Positions 37,011 to 46,930 of a stretch of 64,000 nt of DNA are shown here, in pieces. The notes below the pieces were generated by a model that saw only the letters and a list, made by a program, of their open reading frames with translations, ran no database searches and was not told where the DNA came from. How positions within the stretch are numbered: the first letter of the stretch is position 1; every line of letters starts with the position of its first letter. The DNA is from Betaproteobacteria bacterium Ga0077540 (GTDB lineage: Bacteria > Pseudomonadota > Gammaproteobacteria > Burkholderiales > Methylophilaceae): NCBI GenBank assembly GCA_001464125.1, contig LNEP01000004.1, positions 1 through 64,000 of the forward strand. The letters run 5' to 3'. The position numbers were made by a program, and so were the translations under genes.

Positions 37011-37310
37011 ATGTGGTACGCAATTGTTGCTGAAGACACCCCAAATAGCTTAGAAAAACGATTAAAAGCTAGACCTGCACATTTAGCCAGACTCACAGCG
37101 CTTCAAAATGAAGGTCGATTGTTATTAGCCGGCCCCTTTCCTGCCATTGATAGCGTTGATCCAGGCCCCGCAGGCTATACAGGCAGCTTAATCATTGCAG
37201 ACTTTCCTGATTTATCCGCCGCACAAGCTTGGGCGGAAGCTGATCCATTTGTTACAGAAGATGTATATGCCGGGGTAAAGGTATCACCGTTCAGGAAAAC
37301 TCTACCTTGA
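37011..37310 (+). CDS. yciI: YciI family protein
   Basis: A 99-aa ferredoxin-fold protein of the YciI/YCII family ([64 protein letters not shown]). The family's His and Asp suggest an enzyme, but the reaction is unproven. The ATG at 37011, two bases past the yciB stop with GGAGAA before it, is preferred over the overlapping GTG. Two bases separate it from the bolA start. Confidence 0.9.
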   Translation: MWYAIVAEDTPNSLEKRLKARPAHLARLTALQNEGRLLLAGPFPAIDSVDPGPAGYTGSLIIADFPDLSAAQAWAEADPFVTEDVYAGVKVSPFRKTLP

Positions 37311-37312
37311 CC

Positions 37313-37591
37313 ATGAGCCTGTCCGAAGAAATCAAACTGCGCCTAAGCAGCCTTGAACCAACTTTGTTTGAGCTATCCGACCAGTCCGCAATGCACGCCG
37401 GTCATGCTGGAAGCTCTGGGGGTGGACACTTCCAATTAAAAATCGTAAGCTCTCGTTTTTCAAATCAATCTCAAATCGCCAGACACAGAATGGTGTATCA
37501 AGCAATCCATGACTTAATACCGCATAAAATTCATGCTATTAGCATAGTTGCAATTTCACCGAACGACCCCATAACTATAACGTCTAACTAA
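37313..37591 (+). CDS. bolA: BolA family protein
   Basis: A 92-aa BolA/IbaG-type protein (SLSEEIKLRLSSLEPTLFELSDQS; GGGHFQLKIVSSRF; ARHRMVYQAIHDLI). It has the conserved His near the middle and near the helix, which bind an iron-sulfur cluster with monothiol glutaredoxins in BolA proteins. The N-terminal region holds an AMHAGHAGSSGGG loop. Start taken at the ATG, not at the overlapping TTG in the ORF track. Part of the yciB operon. Confidence 0.9.
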   Translation: MSLSEEIKLRLSSLEPTLFELSDQSAMHAGHAGSSGGGHFQLKIVSSRFSNQSQIARHRMVYQAIHDLIPHKIHAISIVAISPNDPITITSN

Positions 37592-37622
37592 TTGGACTTT
37601 TCATTTAACCTGAGGATTACTG

Positions 37623-38432
37623 ATGAATATAAAACACATTTTAGCCACTACAGCAGCATTTAGCACACTAGCACTGGCTCAACCACTTTTCGCTGCTGAG
37701 GCTTCAGTAGCTACCGTTAACGGCAAACCCATCAAGCAATCTTGGGTGGATTACATCACTAGAGACGCTGAAGCCCGTGGTCAAAAACCGAATGAAAACA
37801 TGAAAAGTGCCATCATTAATGAGTTAGTGGGTTCTGAACTCGCTTATCAAGAAGCGCAAAAAATGGGCATCGATAAGCAACCTGACTTTATTGCCAATGA
37901 AGAATTAGCCCGTCGTAAACTACTAGTGAATGCTTTCTTGGCAGACTTCATGAAGAAAAACCCAGTGTCTGAGGCTGAGAAAAAAGAAGCTTACGAACAA
38001 TACAAAAAAGAGCTGGGCGAAAAAGAATACAACGCACGCCACATCTTGGTTAAAACAGAAGCAGAAGCCAACGATATTTTAGCGCAATTGAAAAAAGGTA
38101 CAGACTTTGCAAAACTAGCAAAGGAAAAATCACTCGATCCAGGCTCTAAAGAAAAAGGTGGTGATTTAGGCTGGTTCTCACCAGCAGGCATGGTAAAACC
38201 ATTCAGTGATGCAGTGGTTGGCCTGAAAAAAGGCGAGCTGTCTACAGCACCTGTGCAGACTCAGTTTGGCTGGCATGTAATTAAAATGATTGACTCGCGC
38301 GCAACGCAAGTTCCGGCTTACGACAAAGTCAAAGAAGGCCTTGAGCGTACTTTACAGCAACGTAAATTGGAAAAAATGATGCTTGGCTTGAAGGATAAAG
38401 CGAAGATTGAAGTGGCCGGTGCAAAAAAATAA
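37623..38432 (+). CDS. Periplasmic parvulin-type peptidyl-prolyl isomerase
   Basis: A 269-aa exported PPIase with a signal peptide (NIKHILATTAAFSTLALAQPLFA, cleaved near residue 25). A SurA/PrsA-like N-terminal chaperone region follows, then a parvulin domain at about residues 135-230 (YNARHILVKTEAEANDILAQLKKGTDFAKLAKEKS; KGGDLGWFSPAGMVKPF; TQFGWHVIKMID). It probably assists folding of exported proteins. GAGG precedes the ATG. Last gene of the yciB-yciI-bolA operon, which ends at a strong terminator. Confidence 0.92.
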   Translation: MNIKHILATTAAFSTLALAQPLFAAEASVATVNGKPIKQSWVDYITRDAEARGQKPNENMKSAIINELVGSELAYQEAQKMGIDKQPDFIANEELARRKLLVNAFLADFMKKNPVSEAEKKEAYEQYKKELGEKEYNARHILVKTEAEANDILAQLKKGTDFAKLAKEKSLDPGSKEKGGDLGWFSPAGMVKPFSDAVVGLKKGELSTAPVQTQFGWHVIKMIDSRATQVPAYDKVKEGLERTLQQRKLEKMMLGLKDKAKIEVAGAKK

Positions 38433-38456
38433 TCGGTAAAATTCTACGTACTTATT

Positions 38457-38482
38457 AAAAAGCCTGCATATGCAGGCTTTTT
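38457..38482 (+). terminator. Terminator of the yciB operon
   Basis: AAAAAGCCTGCATATGCAGGCTTTTT is a perfect 26-base palindrome starting 25 bases after the parvulin stop. It should form a strong stem followed by U residues. Confidence 0.85.
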
Positions 38483-38536
38483 AATTTTCACAGGTCACTT
38501 TTAGTTTTCATGTCCCTACTGAGTTATGGCATAATT

Positions 38537-38555
38537 AAGAACTATTATCATTTAG
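38537..38555 (+). promoter_or_regulatory. Possible Fur box before feoA
   Basis: AAGAACTATTATCATTTAG matches the 19-base Fur consensus at about 10 positions, with the core ATTATCATT. It lies 17 bases before the feoA start and is followed by a perfect palindrome AGATTAATCT (38554-38563). Iron-dependent control of feo by Fur is common. The match is partial. Confidence 0.35.
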
Positions 38556-38571
38556 ATTAATCTGAATACGC

Positions 38572-38799
38572 ATGACAACGCTCAGCAATTTAACACCAGG
38601 CCAACACGGCACGATACATGCCATTCATGCTGATCAAGGCTTATACCAAAGGCTCAACGCATTGGGTTTCCGTATTGGAAAGCAAATTGCGTTAATACGC
38701 CGCGCCAGCTTTAATGGACCTCTGCATGTAAGGATTGGCGCCACCGATATTATTTTGCGCGAGATTGAAGCACAGCGCATCCAACTTGATTTAGCTTAA
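38572..38799 (+). CDS. feoA: Ferrous iron transport protein A
   Basis: A 75-aa SH3-like cytosolic protein (NLTPGQHGTIHAIHADQGLYQRLNALGFRIGKQIALIRRASFNGPLHVRIG). FeoA supports Fe2+ uptake by FeoB. It lies 14 bases before feoB. Confidence 0.92.
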   Translation: MTTLSNLTPGQHGTIHAIHADQGLYQRLNALGFRIGKQIALIRRASFNGPLHVRIGATDIILREIEAQRIQLDLA

Positions 38800-38813
38800 G
38801 CACACCTTACTCG

Positions 38814-40604
38814 ATGAAACGCATTGCATTACTCGGCATGCCCAATACTGGCAAATCCACCTTATTCAATCGTTTAAGCGGGGCTTCTGCCAGAGTAGGT
38901 AACTGGCCCGGCATTACCGTGGATTTGATGAGTGCGAAAATTTTGGCCGGTGGCCACATTGCCGAACTGATTGATTTGCCAGGCTTATATGATCTGCATG
39001 GATTTTCGGATGACGAGCAAGTTGTTAGACACTTTTTGAGCAACCATGCAGTAGATTTAGTGATTATTGTCTTGAATAGCTCACAAATTGATCGCCAATT
39101 ATCGTTGGCACTGCAGATTAAACAACTGGGTTTACCGACTACATTGCTACTCAACATGCAAGATGAAGCCAAGCGCTCTGGTATTAGCATAGACACGCAA
39201 GCCATGTCGGAACAACTCGGATTTCCGGTGCAGACCATCAGTGCAAAATATGGCGATGGTTGCCCACAGGCATTACAATTGATTGGTCAAATCTTAAACC
39301 AACCTGCCACCATTTCATCCCCTCAAGACGTTGCCAAACTGTTAGAAGTAGACAACCAGATTGAGCAAACCATGCATGATATCGTCAAGCATGCCGTACA
39401 GATGCCGGTGAAACTTAATGATGAAACCACAGACCAGATTGACCGCATATTACTGCACCCCTGGCTGGGTTTGCCCATCTTTTTTCTGGCCATGTTTTTG
39501 TTGTTTCAGTTTATTTTTACCGCGGGCAAACCCCTGCAAGACGGTATGGCTTGGGCACTGGATTTATTTAGAACCGAGGCGTTTGAACCGCTATTAAGCG
39601 GCCTGCCAGTTTGGCTAAATGGTCTATTGTTAGATGGCATCTACAACGGGATTGGAACTGTAGCCGCATTTGTACCGATTATTGTCCTGTTTTTCTTGGT
39701 CATGAGTATGGTGGAAGACAGTGGGTATTTATCACGCGCTGCCTTTTTAATGGATAGCTTGATGGCAAAAATGGGCTTAGATGGGCGCGGATTTGTCATG
39801 ATATTGATGGGTTTCGGCTGCAATGTTCCAGCACTGATGGGTACACGCGTGATGCGCAGCCGCCCAATGCGGCTGCTGACCATGCTCGTTATCCCACTAT
39901 CCCTTTGCTCAGCACGCTTGCAAGTATTCTTATTTATGATTGCCACTCTGTTTGTAGCTCATCAAGCGGCGTTTATCATGTTTGGCTTATACATGGTTAG
40001 TTTTCTTACTATTTTCCTGACAGCCATTCTGTTTAAAAACCAATACAAAAGCACAGAGCCATTTATCTTAGAACTCCCCCCTTATCGATTCCCAACACCT
40101 CGTCAAATCTGGCTGCGTGGCTGGCAAGAGGTAAAACACTTTTTAAATCGCGCTAGTAAATTTATCGTGATTGGGGTGGTGCTGGTGTGGGTGATGACTC
40201 ACTATCCAACCGACGTTGCGCCCGCCAGCGTGGGAACAATCGCCGGCCAAATTGGGCAATTTTTTGCACCTGTGCTCAACCCTATTGGTATTGACACTCA
40301 ACTGGCTATCGCACTGATTTTTGGTTTTGTGGCCAAAGAAATTGTGGTGGGTTCATTAGCAGTGATTTATGGCTTGCAAGGCGATGCGCTTAGCCATCAA
40401 ATTGCCATGAACATCGACTGGGTACAGGGCATGAGCTTCATGCTATTCACGCTAATTTACACACCCTGCCTATCTACTATTGCTACCATGAAGAGTGAAT
40501 CGAAAAGCAGCTTATTTATGTGGCTATCCATTGTATGGTCACTTGGTTTGGCCTGGATAATCAGCTTTATTTTCTATCAAGGCGCACGCGCACTAGGGTT
40601 GTAA
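38814..40604 (+). CDS. feoB: Ferrous iron transporter FeoB (compact form)
   Basis: Fe2+ uptake protein of the inner membrane. The N-terminal G domain shows GMPNTGKSTLFN (G1), DLPGLYDL (G3) and LNMQDEAKRSG (G4, NxxD). The membrane part has the two Gate regions, GCNVPALMGTRVMRSRP and FTLIYTPCLSTIATMKSE. At 596 aa it is about 180 residues shorter than the E. coli protein but has both Gates, matching the compact FeoB class and not a truncation. No feoC follows. Confidence 0.94.
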   Translation: MKRIALLGMPNTGKSTLFNRLSGASARVGNWPGITVDLMSAKILAGGHIAELIDLPGLYDLHGFSDDEQVVRHFLSNHAVDLVIIVLNSSQIDRQLSLALQIKQLGLPTTLLLNMQDEAKRSGISIDTQAMSEQLGFPVQTISAKYGDGCPQALQLIGQILNQPATISSPQDVAKLLEVDNQIEQTMHDIVKHAVQMPVKLNDETTDQIDRILLHPWLGLPIFFLAMFLLFQFIFTAGKPLQDGMAWALDLFRTEAFEPLLSGLPVWLNGLLLDGIYNGIGTVAAFVPIIVLFFLVMSMVEDSGYLSRAAFLMDSLMAKMGLDGRGFVMILMGFGCNVPALMGTRVMRSRPMRLLTMLVIPLSLCSARLQVFLFMIATLFVAHQAAFIMFGLYMVSFLTIFLTAILFKNQYKSTEPFILELPPYRFPTPRQIWLRGWQEVKHFLNRASKFIVIGVVLVWVMTHYPTDVAPASVGTIAGQIGQFFAPVLNPIGIDTQLAIALIFGFVAKEIVVGSLAVIYGLQGDALSHQIAMNIDWVQGMSFMLFTLIYTPCLSTIATMKSESKSSLFMWLSIVWSLGLAWIISFIFYQGARALGL

Positions 40605-40675
40605 TTATTCGTCTGGAATGACTGCTTTCTGTTAAAATAATGCTTGAAAATTTTTACCATAAAGCCCTCTCACTC

Positions 40676-43600
40676 ATGTCCAGTTCTAAATCTAGCGCCT
40701 ATTGTTTAAGCCTCCGAGGCAGTTCTGCTTTATCGCAATTTCGCCTTGATAAGCTATATGCATCACTCAAGCACACAGCCCCTAGCATTCAGCACGTTTA
40801 TGCAGAATTAATGCATTTTGCCTTTAGCGAAACAGCGTTGTCTGAACATGAGCAAAGCACACTCAAACAAATCTTGACCTACGGTCCCAAAACCAATACT
40901 GAAGCACCGAATGGTGAATTGTTTTTGGTGATTCCACGTATCGGCACAATCTCACCTTGGGCATCACGTGCAACAGATATTGCTAACAATTGCGGGCTTG
41001 ATACAGTATTGCGTCTTGAGCGCGGCATCGCTTATTACGTGACGACACGAGATGGCGGTCCGCTAAATGATGTGGAGAAAGCGGCATTTAAAGCTGCCAT
41101 TCATGACCGCATGACGGAGTCTGTGGTGGGTGAACTGCAAGCGGCTGAACATTTATATCACCATGCCGACCCTAAACCCTTGAGCACCATTGATTTGTTG
41201 CAAGGCGGCAAAGCTGCTTTAGAATCAGCTAACAACGAGATGGGACTGGCATTATCACCTGATGAGGTGGACTACCTGCTAGAAAATTACCGCAAAATGG
41301 GACGCAACCCAACCGATGTTGAACTGATGATGTTTGCGCAAGCTAACTCTGAGCATTGTCGCCACAAAATCTTCAATGCGGATTGGGTGATTGATGGCGT
41401 GCAACAAGACATCTCTCTGTTTGGCATGATACGTAACACCCACAAACTCAATCCCGGCAGCACGGTAGTCGCCTATTCAGACAACTCTTCAATTGTGGCT
41501 GGTCAAAAAACACAGCGTTTTTACCCAAGCCAATCTGGTGAATATCGTTTTGTAGAAGATGATATGCATTACTTGATGAAAGTAGAAACGCATAACCACC
41601 CCACTGCTATCTCTCCATTTGCTGGCGCTGCTACCGGTGCCGGTGGTGAAATCCGTGACGAAGGTGCAACAGGTATTGGTTCTAAACCCAAAGCTGGTTT
41701 AACTGGATTCTCCGTTTCCAATCTGAACATTCCAGGCTTCAACCAACCTTGGGAAACGTCTTATGGCAAACCCGGCCGCATTGCCAGCCCATTACAGATT
41801 ATGATTGATGGCCCCTTGGGCGGTGCAGCGTATAACAATGAGTTTGGACGCCCAAACATTGCTGGTTATTTCCGCACGTTTGAGCTAGAAAGCAAAGATG
41901 CAGAAGGCCAGCCAGAAGTTCGTGGTTACCACAAGCCGATTATGCTGGCGGGTGGTGTCGGCAATATTTCTGATAAGCACTCTCATAAAAATGCGATTCC
42001 CGCAGGTGCAGCGTTAATTCAATTGGGTGGCCCAGCCATGTTGATTGGTTTAGGCGGTGGCGCGGCGTCCAGTATGGATACTGGTGCTAATACCGAAAAT
42101 CTCGACTTTGACTCTGTGCAACGTGGCAACCCTGAGCTACAACGCCGCGCGCAAGAAGTGATTGACCGTTGCTGGCAACTGGGCGATAACAACCCCATTC
42201 TCAGCATCCACGATGTAGGTGCCGGTGGCATCTCTAATGCTTTCCCGGAATTAGTCAACGACGCTAAAATTGGCGCGATATTCCAGCTCCGTAACGTGAA
42301 CAACGAAGAGCCTGGCATGAGTCCACGCGAACTTTGGAGTAACGAGGCACAAGAGCGCTATGTGATGGCCGTAGCCAAAGAAAACTTAGCACTGTTTGAA
42401 GATATATGCGCCCGTGAGCGCTGCCCATTCGCGATTGTCGGCATTGCCACTGAAGAGCGCCATTTAACGGTGGAAGACAGCCACTTTGCCAATAAGCCCG
42501 TCGACATGGAGCTTTCTGTGTTACTGGGCAAGCCCCCTAAAATGACACGCGATGTGAAAAGCACGCCCAAACAACTGCAAGCGTTTGATACCAGCAAAAT
42601 TGATATCACCGAAGCAGCATCACGTGTATTGCGCTTACCCGGTGTGGCAGACAAAACTTTCCTGATTACCATTGGTGACCGTTCGGTGACCGGCTTGATT
42701 GCGCGCGATCAAATGGTGGGGCCATGGCAAGTACCAGTGGCTGATGTTGCCGTGACTTTGGCAGGCTATCAAACCAATGTGGGTGAAGCCTTTGCCATTG
42801 GTGAAAAAGCGCCGATTGCTCTGATTGACGCCCCAGCGTCTGGCCGCATGGCGATTGGTGAAGCCATCACCAATATTGCTGCTAGTTGGATTAGCGAGAT
42901 TGGTAATTTGAAGCTATCCGCCAACTGGATGGCGCCTGCCGGTCACACTGGAGAAGATGCAGCCCTGTTCAATACCGTCAAAGCCGTGGGGATGGAATTG
43001 TGCCCTGCTCTAGGTATTAGCATCCCAGTGGGTAAAGACTCCATGAGTATGAAAACCGTTTGGGATGACAATGGCACTAAAAAAGCGGTGACCTCGCCGA
43101 TTTCTTTGGTGATTTCTGCTTTTGCCAACACACAAGACGTTCGTAAAACACTCACTCCACAGCTGCGCACAAACTTAGGCGAAACCGCATTAATCCTGAT
43201 TGACTTAGGTAACGGCAAAAACCGTATGGGCGGCTCATCGCTGGCACAGGTATATAGCCAACTTGGCAATAGCGCGCCTGATGTAGACAATCCGGCGCAA
43301 CTCAAGCAATTCTTTGCACAGATTCAAGCATTGAATACCGATGGCAAATTGTTGGCTTACCATGACCGAAGTGATGGTGGCCTTTTCGCTAGTTTATGTG
43401 AAATGGCATTCGCCGGCCATTGCGGCATTGATGTAGATTTAAATAGTCTGCAAGGCGATGCGATTAGCGCACTGTTTAACGAAGAGTTGGGTGCGGTATT
43501 GCAAGTGCGTGTAGATGACGCCCAAGCTATTTTGTCACAACTGAATGAAGCGCTGGGCGCTTGTGCCTACCAGATTGGTACTGTCAACAATGGTCATCAA

Positions 43601-44596
43601 ATTCAAATCTGCAAAGATAAAACGCACTTTAAGGATAGCCGCGTAAACTTGCATCGCATGTGGTCTGAAACCACTTACAGCATGCAAAGTCTACGTGATA
43701 ACCCGCAATGCGCTCAACAAGAATATGACCGCATTCTGAATGAATCGGATGCTGGCATGCATGCACACTTAACCTTTAACCTAGAAGATGATGTTGCTGC
43801 GCCATATATCAACACAGGCGTCCGCCCTAATATGGCCGTTTTGCGTGAGCAAGGTGTGAATGGCCAAACAGAAATGGCGGCAGCGTTTGACCGTGCCGGA
43901 TTTAACAGCGTTGATGTGCATATGAGTGACGTGATTGCCGGCCGTGTTTCACTCAAAGATTTTGCCGGTCTGGTCGCCTGCGGCGGCTTCTCTTATGGCG
44001 ACGTCTTAGGGGCGGGTGAAGGTTGGGCAAAATCCATTTTATTTAACAGCCGCGCACGAGATGAATTTAGTGCGTTCTTTAACCGCCAAGATTCATTCGC
44101 GCTGGGCGTATGTAACGGTTGCCAAATGATGAGCAATTTACACAGCATCATTCCTGGAAGCACACACTGGCCACACTTTGTGCGCAACAAATCCGAACAA
44201 TTTGAAGCACGCTTTGCGATGGTTGAAGTACTAGACTCACCTTCCATCTTCTTTAACGGCATGGCCGGTAGCCGCATGCCAATTGCAGTGGCGCATGGTG
44301 AAGGCTTTACGGAATTTTCTGACAAAAGCGCTGTCACAACAGTGCTCAATCAACAATTAGCGACGATGCGGTTTATCGACCATGCGTCAACGCCAACTGA
44401 AGTGTATCCGTTTAACCCAAACGGTTCACCTCAGGGTTTAACTGGGTTTACCACCACGGATGGGCGTTTTAGTATTATGATGCCTCATCCTGAACGGGTG
44501 TTTAGAGCGGTACAACATTCATGGCGGCCAGATGATTGGCAAGAAGATGGCCCTTGGATGCGTATGTTCCGGAATGCTAGAAAATTTATTGCTTAA
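40676..44596 (+). CDS. purL: Phosphoribosylformylglycinamidine synthase
   Basis: Large single-chain PurL for step four of purine synthesis, about 1306 aa. The family N-terminus [20 protein letters not shown], the FGAM-synthase ATP/substrate blocks ([42 protein letters not shown]-like region EIRDEGATG), and the C-terminal glutaminase with the catalytic Cys in [12 protein letters not shown] and the His in MPHPERVFR are all present. The ATG at 40676 fits family starts better than that at 40640. A TAAAAT hexamer overlapping the upstream ATG may be the promoter -10, which would also favour the later start. Confidence 0.95.
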   Translation: MSSSKSSAYCLSLRGSSALSQFRLDKLYASLKHTAPSIQHVYAELMHFAFSETALSEHEQSTLKQILTYGPKTNTEAPNGELFLVIPRIGTISPWASRATDIANNCGLDTVLRLERGIAYYVTTRDGGPLNDVEKAAFKAAIHDRMTESVVGELQAAEHLYHHADPKPLSTIDLLQGGKAALESANNEMGLALSPDEVDYLLENYRKMGRNPTDVELMMFAQANSEHCRHKIFNADWVIDGVQQDISLFGMIRNTHKLNPGSTVVAYSDNSSIVAGQKTQRFYPSQSGEYRFVEDDMHYLMKVETHNHPTAISPFAGAATGAGGEIRDEGATGIGSKPKAGLTGFSVSNLNIPGFNQPWETSYGKPGRIASPLQIMIDGPLGGAAYNNEFGRPNIAGYFRTFELESKDAEGQPEVRGYHKPIMLAGGVGNISDKHSHKNAIPAGAALIQLGGPAMLIGLGGGAASSMDTGANTENLDFDSVQRGNPELQRRAQEVIDRCWQLGDNNPILSIHDVGAGGISNAFPELVNDAKIGAIFQLRNVNNEEPGMSPRELWSNEAQERYVMAVAKENLALFEDICARERCPFAIVGIATEERHLTVEDSHFANKPVDMELSVLLGKPPKMTRDVKSTPKQLQAFDTSKIDITEAASRVLRLPGVADKTFLITIGDRSVTGLIARDQMVGPWQVPVADVAVTLAGYQTNVGEAFAIGEKAPIALIDAPASGRMAIGEAITNIAASWISEIGNLKLSANWMAPAGHTGEDAALFNTVKAVGMELCPALGISIPVGKDSMSMKTVWDDNGTKKAVTSPISLVISAFANTQDVRKTLTPQLRTNLGETALILIDLGNGKNRMGGSSLAQVYSQLGNSAPDVDNPAQLKQFFAQIQALNTDGKLLAYHDRSDGGLFASLCEMAFAGHCGIDVDLNSLQGDAISALFNEELGAVLQVRVDDAQAILSQLNEALGACAYQIGTVNNGHQIQICKDKTHFKDSRVNLHRMWSETTYSMQSLRDNPQCAQQEYDRILNESDAGMHAHLTFNLEDDVAAPYINTGVRPNMAVLREQGVNGQTEMAAAFDRAGFNSVDVHMSDVIAGRVSLKDFAGLVACGGFSYGDVLGAGEGWAKSILFNSRARDEFSAFFNRQDSFALGVCNGCQMMSNLHSIIPGSTHWPHFVRNKSEQFEARFAMVEVLDSPSIFFNGMAGSRMPIAVAHGEGFTEFSDKSAVTTVLNQQLATMRFIDHASTPTEVYPFNPNGSPQGLTGFTTTDGRFSIMMPHPERVFRAVQHSWRPDDWQEDGPWMRMFRNARKFIA

Positions 44597-44640
44597 TTCA
44601 TTTGGATAAGCACCATTATAAAAAGTTGGAGATAATAAGT

Positions 44641-45129
44641 ATGAATATGATTAAAGGGTTATTAGCACTGGTTGCATTATGTTTTTCACTCAACAGCTTT
44701 GCACTTACAGATGAAGAGTATTTGGAGTTTACTGAAGCACTAGGCAACGGCAACACTAAAGTAGTGAAAAAATATGTAGATGCAGACCCAAAACTGGTGA
44801 ATGAGAAGTTCTTTGCTTGGCAGCCTCTACAAATGGCGGCTACTAAAGGCAGATTTGAGACAGTAAAATACTTAGTAGAAAAAGGTGCTGATCTTAATTA
44901 TGCACACCCTGCCAGCAAAATGACCGCATTTCACTTGGCGGCATTCGATGGTTACGAAGATATCGTTAAATATCTTGCTGCCAAAGGTGCTGATGTGAAT
45001 ATTAAAATGAAAGGTGATGTATCTCTCATTCGCGTCATGAAAGATGAAGGACCACGTGCTGAAAAAATGGTGCAATTGCTAACGTCACTTGGCGTAAGCG
45101 AAGAGGGTTGCGAAGGTAAGTGTAACTAA
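44641..45129 (+). CDS. Exported ankyrin-repeat protein
   Basis: A 162-aa protein with a signal peptide (NMIKGLLALVALCFSLNSFA). It has about three ankyrin repeats (FFAWQPLQMAATKGRFETVKYLVEKGADLNY; MTAFHLAAFDGYEDIVKYLAAKGADVN). The start is the ATG at 44641, preceded by TTGGAG; the ORF track extends upstream. The tail has two cysteines (EEGCEGKC) that could form a disulfide in the periplasm. The role is probably protein binding; partner unknown. It lies 44 bases after purL and before the cytochrome/flavoprotein cluster. Confidence 0.85.
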   Translation: MNMIKGLLALVALCFSLNSFALTDEEYLEFTEALGNGNTKVVKKYVDADPKLVNEKFFAWQPLQMAATKGRFETVKYLVEKGADLNYAHPASKMTAFHLAAFDGYEDIVKYLAAKGADVNIKMKGDVSLIRVMKDEGPRAEKMVQLLTSLGVSEEGCEGKCN

Positions 45130-45198
45130 ACTTCAGCGCTATAGATCACTTTGCATGCGTGACCTACGTCACCAATCAAAGATTAGAAAAGGCTTTAA

Positions 45199-45231
45199 CA
45201 TGGTAACTTTTAGCATAGAATGCTTACCATG
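45199..45231 (+). promoter_or_regulatory. Nested palindrome over the start of the fccA-like gene
   Basis: CATGGTA (45199-45205) pairs with TACCATG (45225-45231), and inside it AGCAT pairs with ATGCT around AGA. Both candidate start codons (45220, 45229) lie in the stems. A TAGAAT hexamer (45216-45221) with TTTAAC 16 bases upstream could be a promoter, which would place the palindrome over -10 and start codon. Operator or RNA switch are both possible. Confidence 0.5.
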
Positions 45232-45606
45232 ATTAAGGCCTTTTTTCTTGCTACAAGCTTACTCCTATCGGCATCTTTAGTGCCTGCAGAAGAGTCTTCG
45301 ACCATCAACATACAAAATCAACAATCTCATACACGAATACTGGCTGCATCATGTGCTGCCTGTCACGGCACCCAAGGCAATAGCGTTGGCATCACCCCTA
45401 CCCTTGCGGGACTAGACAAGGGTTATTTTGTTACTCAGATGCTAGCGTTTAAACGAGGTGAGCGCAGCCCCACTGTCATGCATCATCACGCGAAAGGTCT
45501 GACCGAAGATGAGATACAGTCGCTAGCAGTGTATTTCGCACAACAGCCCCGTGTTACTCACATTGCACCAAAAACAGAACAACTGAAGGAAAGTCATGGC
45601 CACTAA
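45229..45606 (+). CDS. fccA: Small periplasmic cytochrome c, FccA-like
   Basis: A 125-aa mono-heme class I cytochrome c with signal peptide (IKAFFLATSLLLSASLVPA). The heme site CAACH is at residues 42-46 in AASCAACHGTQGNS, and distal Met candidates lie in QMLAFKRGERSPTVMHHHAKGLT. The next gene encodes an FccB-type flavoprotein and overlaps its 3' end by 11 bases, so it is most likely the cytochrome subunit that accepts electrons from sulfide oxidation. The ATG at 45220 is an alternative start. The c-type fold alone would also fit other electron carriers. Confidence 0.82.
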   Translation: MIKAFFLATSLLLSASLVPAEESSTINIQNQQSHTRILAASCAACHGTQGNSVGITPTLAGLDKGYFVTQMLAFKRGERSPTVMHHHAKGLTEDEIQSLAVYFAQQPRVTHIAPKTEQLKESHGH

Positions 45607-46894
45607 CCTGCTTTCTGATAGCGAAATTGATATTCAACGTAGGCGCATTTTGCAAGCCACCGCCTTTGGTGCGGCTTTGCTCACAGCCAATGTTGGCATG
45701 GCTCGCGCCAGTAAACCACCCATGGGTCGCGTGGTGATTATCGGTGGCGGCTACGCTGGCACCACCGCTGCTAAATATATCCGCATGTGGAGCTTGGGCA
45801 ATATTGAAACGGTGGTGATTGAACCATCCAGTCAGTTTGTGTCCTGCCCACTCAGTAATTTGGTGCTGGGCGGAAGCAAAACTATCCATGACCTCACCTT
45901 TGGCTATAGCATGGTCAGCAAACATCACGGTATTCAATGGGTCAAAGACAGTGTAGTGAGTGTGGATACCAACGCTAAACGTGTGCGTATGTCTCGCGGC
46001 GAGATCTCATATGACAGGTTGATAGTCGCGCCGGGGATTGACGTCAATTATGACCGCACCCCTAACTTAGCTAACGCTGAAGCACAGACGCTTATTCCGC
46101 ATGCTTGGAAAGCGGGTTGGCAAACCGTTAATTTACGTAAGCAGCTTGAAGCTATGCCAGATGGTGGCGTGTTTGTACTCACCGTACCTAAAGCCCCCTA
46201 CCGCTGCCCTCCCGGTCCTTATGAACGTGTGTGTCAGGTAGCGAGTTACTTTAAACAACACAAACCACGCAGCAAGGTGGTAGTGCTGGATGCAAACCCG
46301 GAGATTACTTCTAAAAAAGGGTTATTCAATCTGGCGTTTACGCAAACCTATGCCGGTATTGTCGATTATCGCCCGAACAACGAACTGGTGTCCGTCGATA
46401 TTCCGACCAAAACCGTGACGACTGAGTTTGAGCAAATCAAAGCGGATGTACTAAACGTGATACCGCCGCAACTGGCAGGAAAAGTGGCTCAGCAGATGGG
46501 CCTCAACAACATTGACAAGCGCTGGTGTGAAGTGGATTTCTTAACCTATGCCTCTGCTATCGACCCGAATATTCACGTGATTGGTGACAGCGTTTCTGCC
46601 GGCTTACCAAAATCTGCACACATGGCAACATCGCAAGCCCGTGTTTGTGCCGCCGCGATGGTTGCATTGATGAGCGGTGAGCAGCCAGATCCGTTGCCGG
46701 TGTTTGCCAATACTTGCTACAGTTTCATCGACGATCAACAAGCAATTCATGTTGCCAATGTCTATCGCTACGACCCTGCCAAAAAAGTGATGATCTCAGC
46801 AGAAGGCGGTGGCGTGTCTACTGCTGCTTCTGCACAAGAAGGACAGTACGCATTCGCATGGGCGAACAATATCTGGTCTGACGTTTTAACCTAG
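45596..46894 (+). CDS. fccB: Flavocytochrome c sulfide dehydrogenase flavoprotein subunit (FccB/SoxF-like)
   Basis: A 432-aa FAD protein that in this family oxidises sulfide to sulfur in the periplasm. It carries a twin-arginine-type export signal (QRRRILQATAFGAALLTANVGMARA) and a Rossmann loop GRVVIIGGGYAGTTAAKYI. Redox cysteines characteristic of FccB are seen in QFVSCPLSNLVLGG and PYRCPPGPYERVCQ, and the family end is FAWANNIWSDVLT. GAAGGAAAG precedes the start within the fccA-like gene, showing coupling. Real substrate unproven; polysulfide or another sulfur compound is possible. Confidence 0.87.
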   Translation: MATNLLSDSEIDIQRRRILQATAFGAALLTANVGMARASKPPMGRVVIIGGGYAGTTAAKYIRMWSLGNIETVVIEPSSQFVSCPLSNLVLGGSKTIHDLTFGYSMVSKHHGIQWVKDSVVSVDTNAKRVRMSRGEISYDRLIVAPGIDVNYDRTPNLANAEAQTLIPHAWKAGWQTVNLRKQLEAMPDGGVFVLTVPKAPYRCPPGPYERVCQVASYFKQHKPRSKVVVLDANPEITSKKGLFNLAFTQTYAGIVDYRPNNELVSVDIPTKTVTTEFEQIKADVLNVIPPQLAGKVAQQMGLNNIDKRWCEVDFLTYASAIDPNIHVIGDSVSAGLPKSAHMATSQARVCAAAMVALMSGEQPDPLPVFANTCYSFIDDQQAIHVANVYRYDPAKKVMISAEGGGVSTAASAQEGQYAFAWANNIWSDVLT

Positions 46895-46930
46895 CCTTCT
46901 ATTATCTCTGTACGACAGTAAGGAAATCGA

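Noticed and set aside
38814-40604. Truncated feoB
   Set aside because: The protein is short, but the G domain and both Gate motifs are present and the end is a normal membrane helix; it fits the compact FeoB class.
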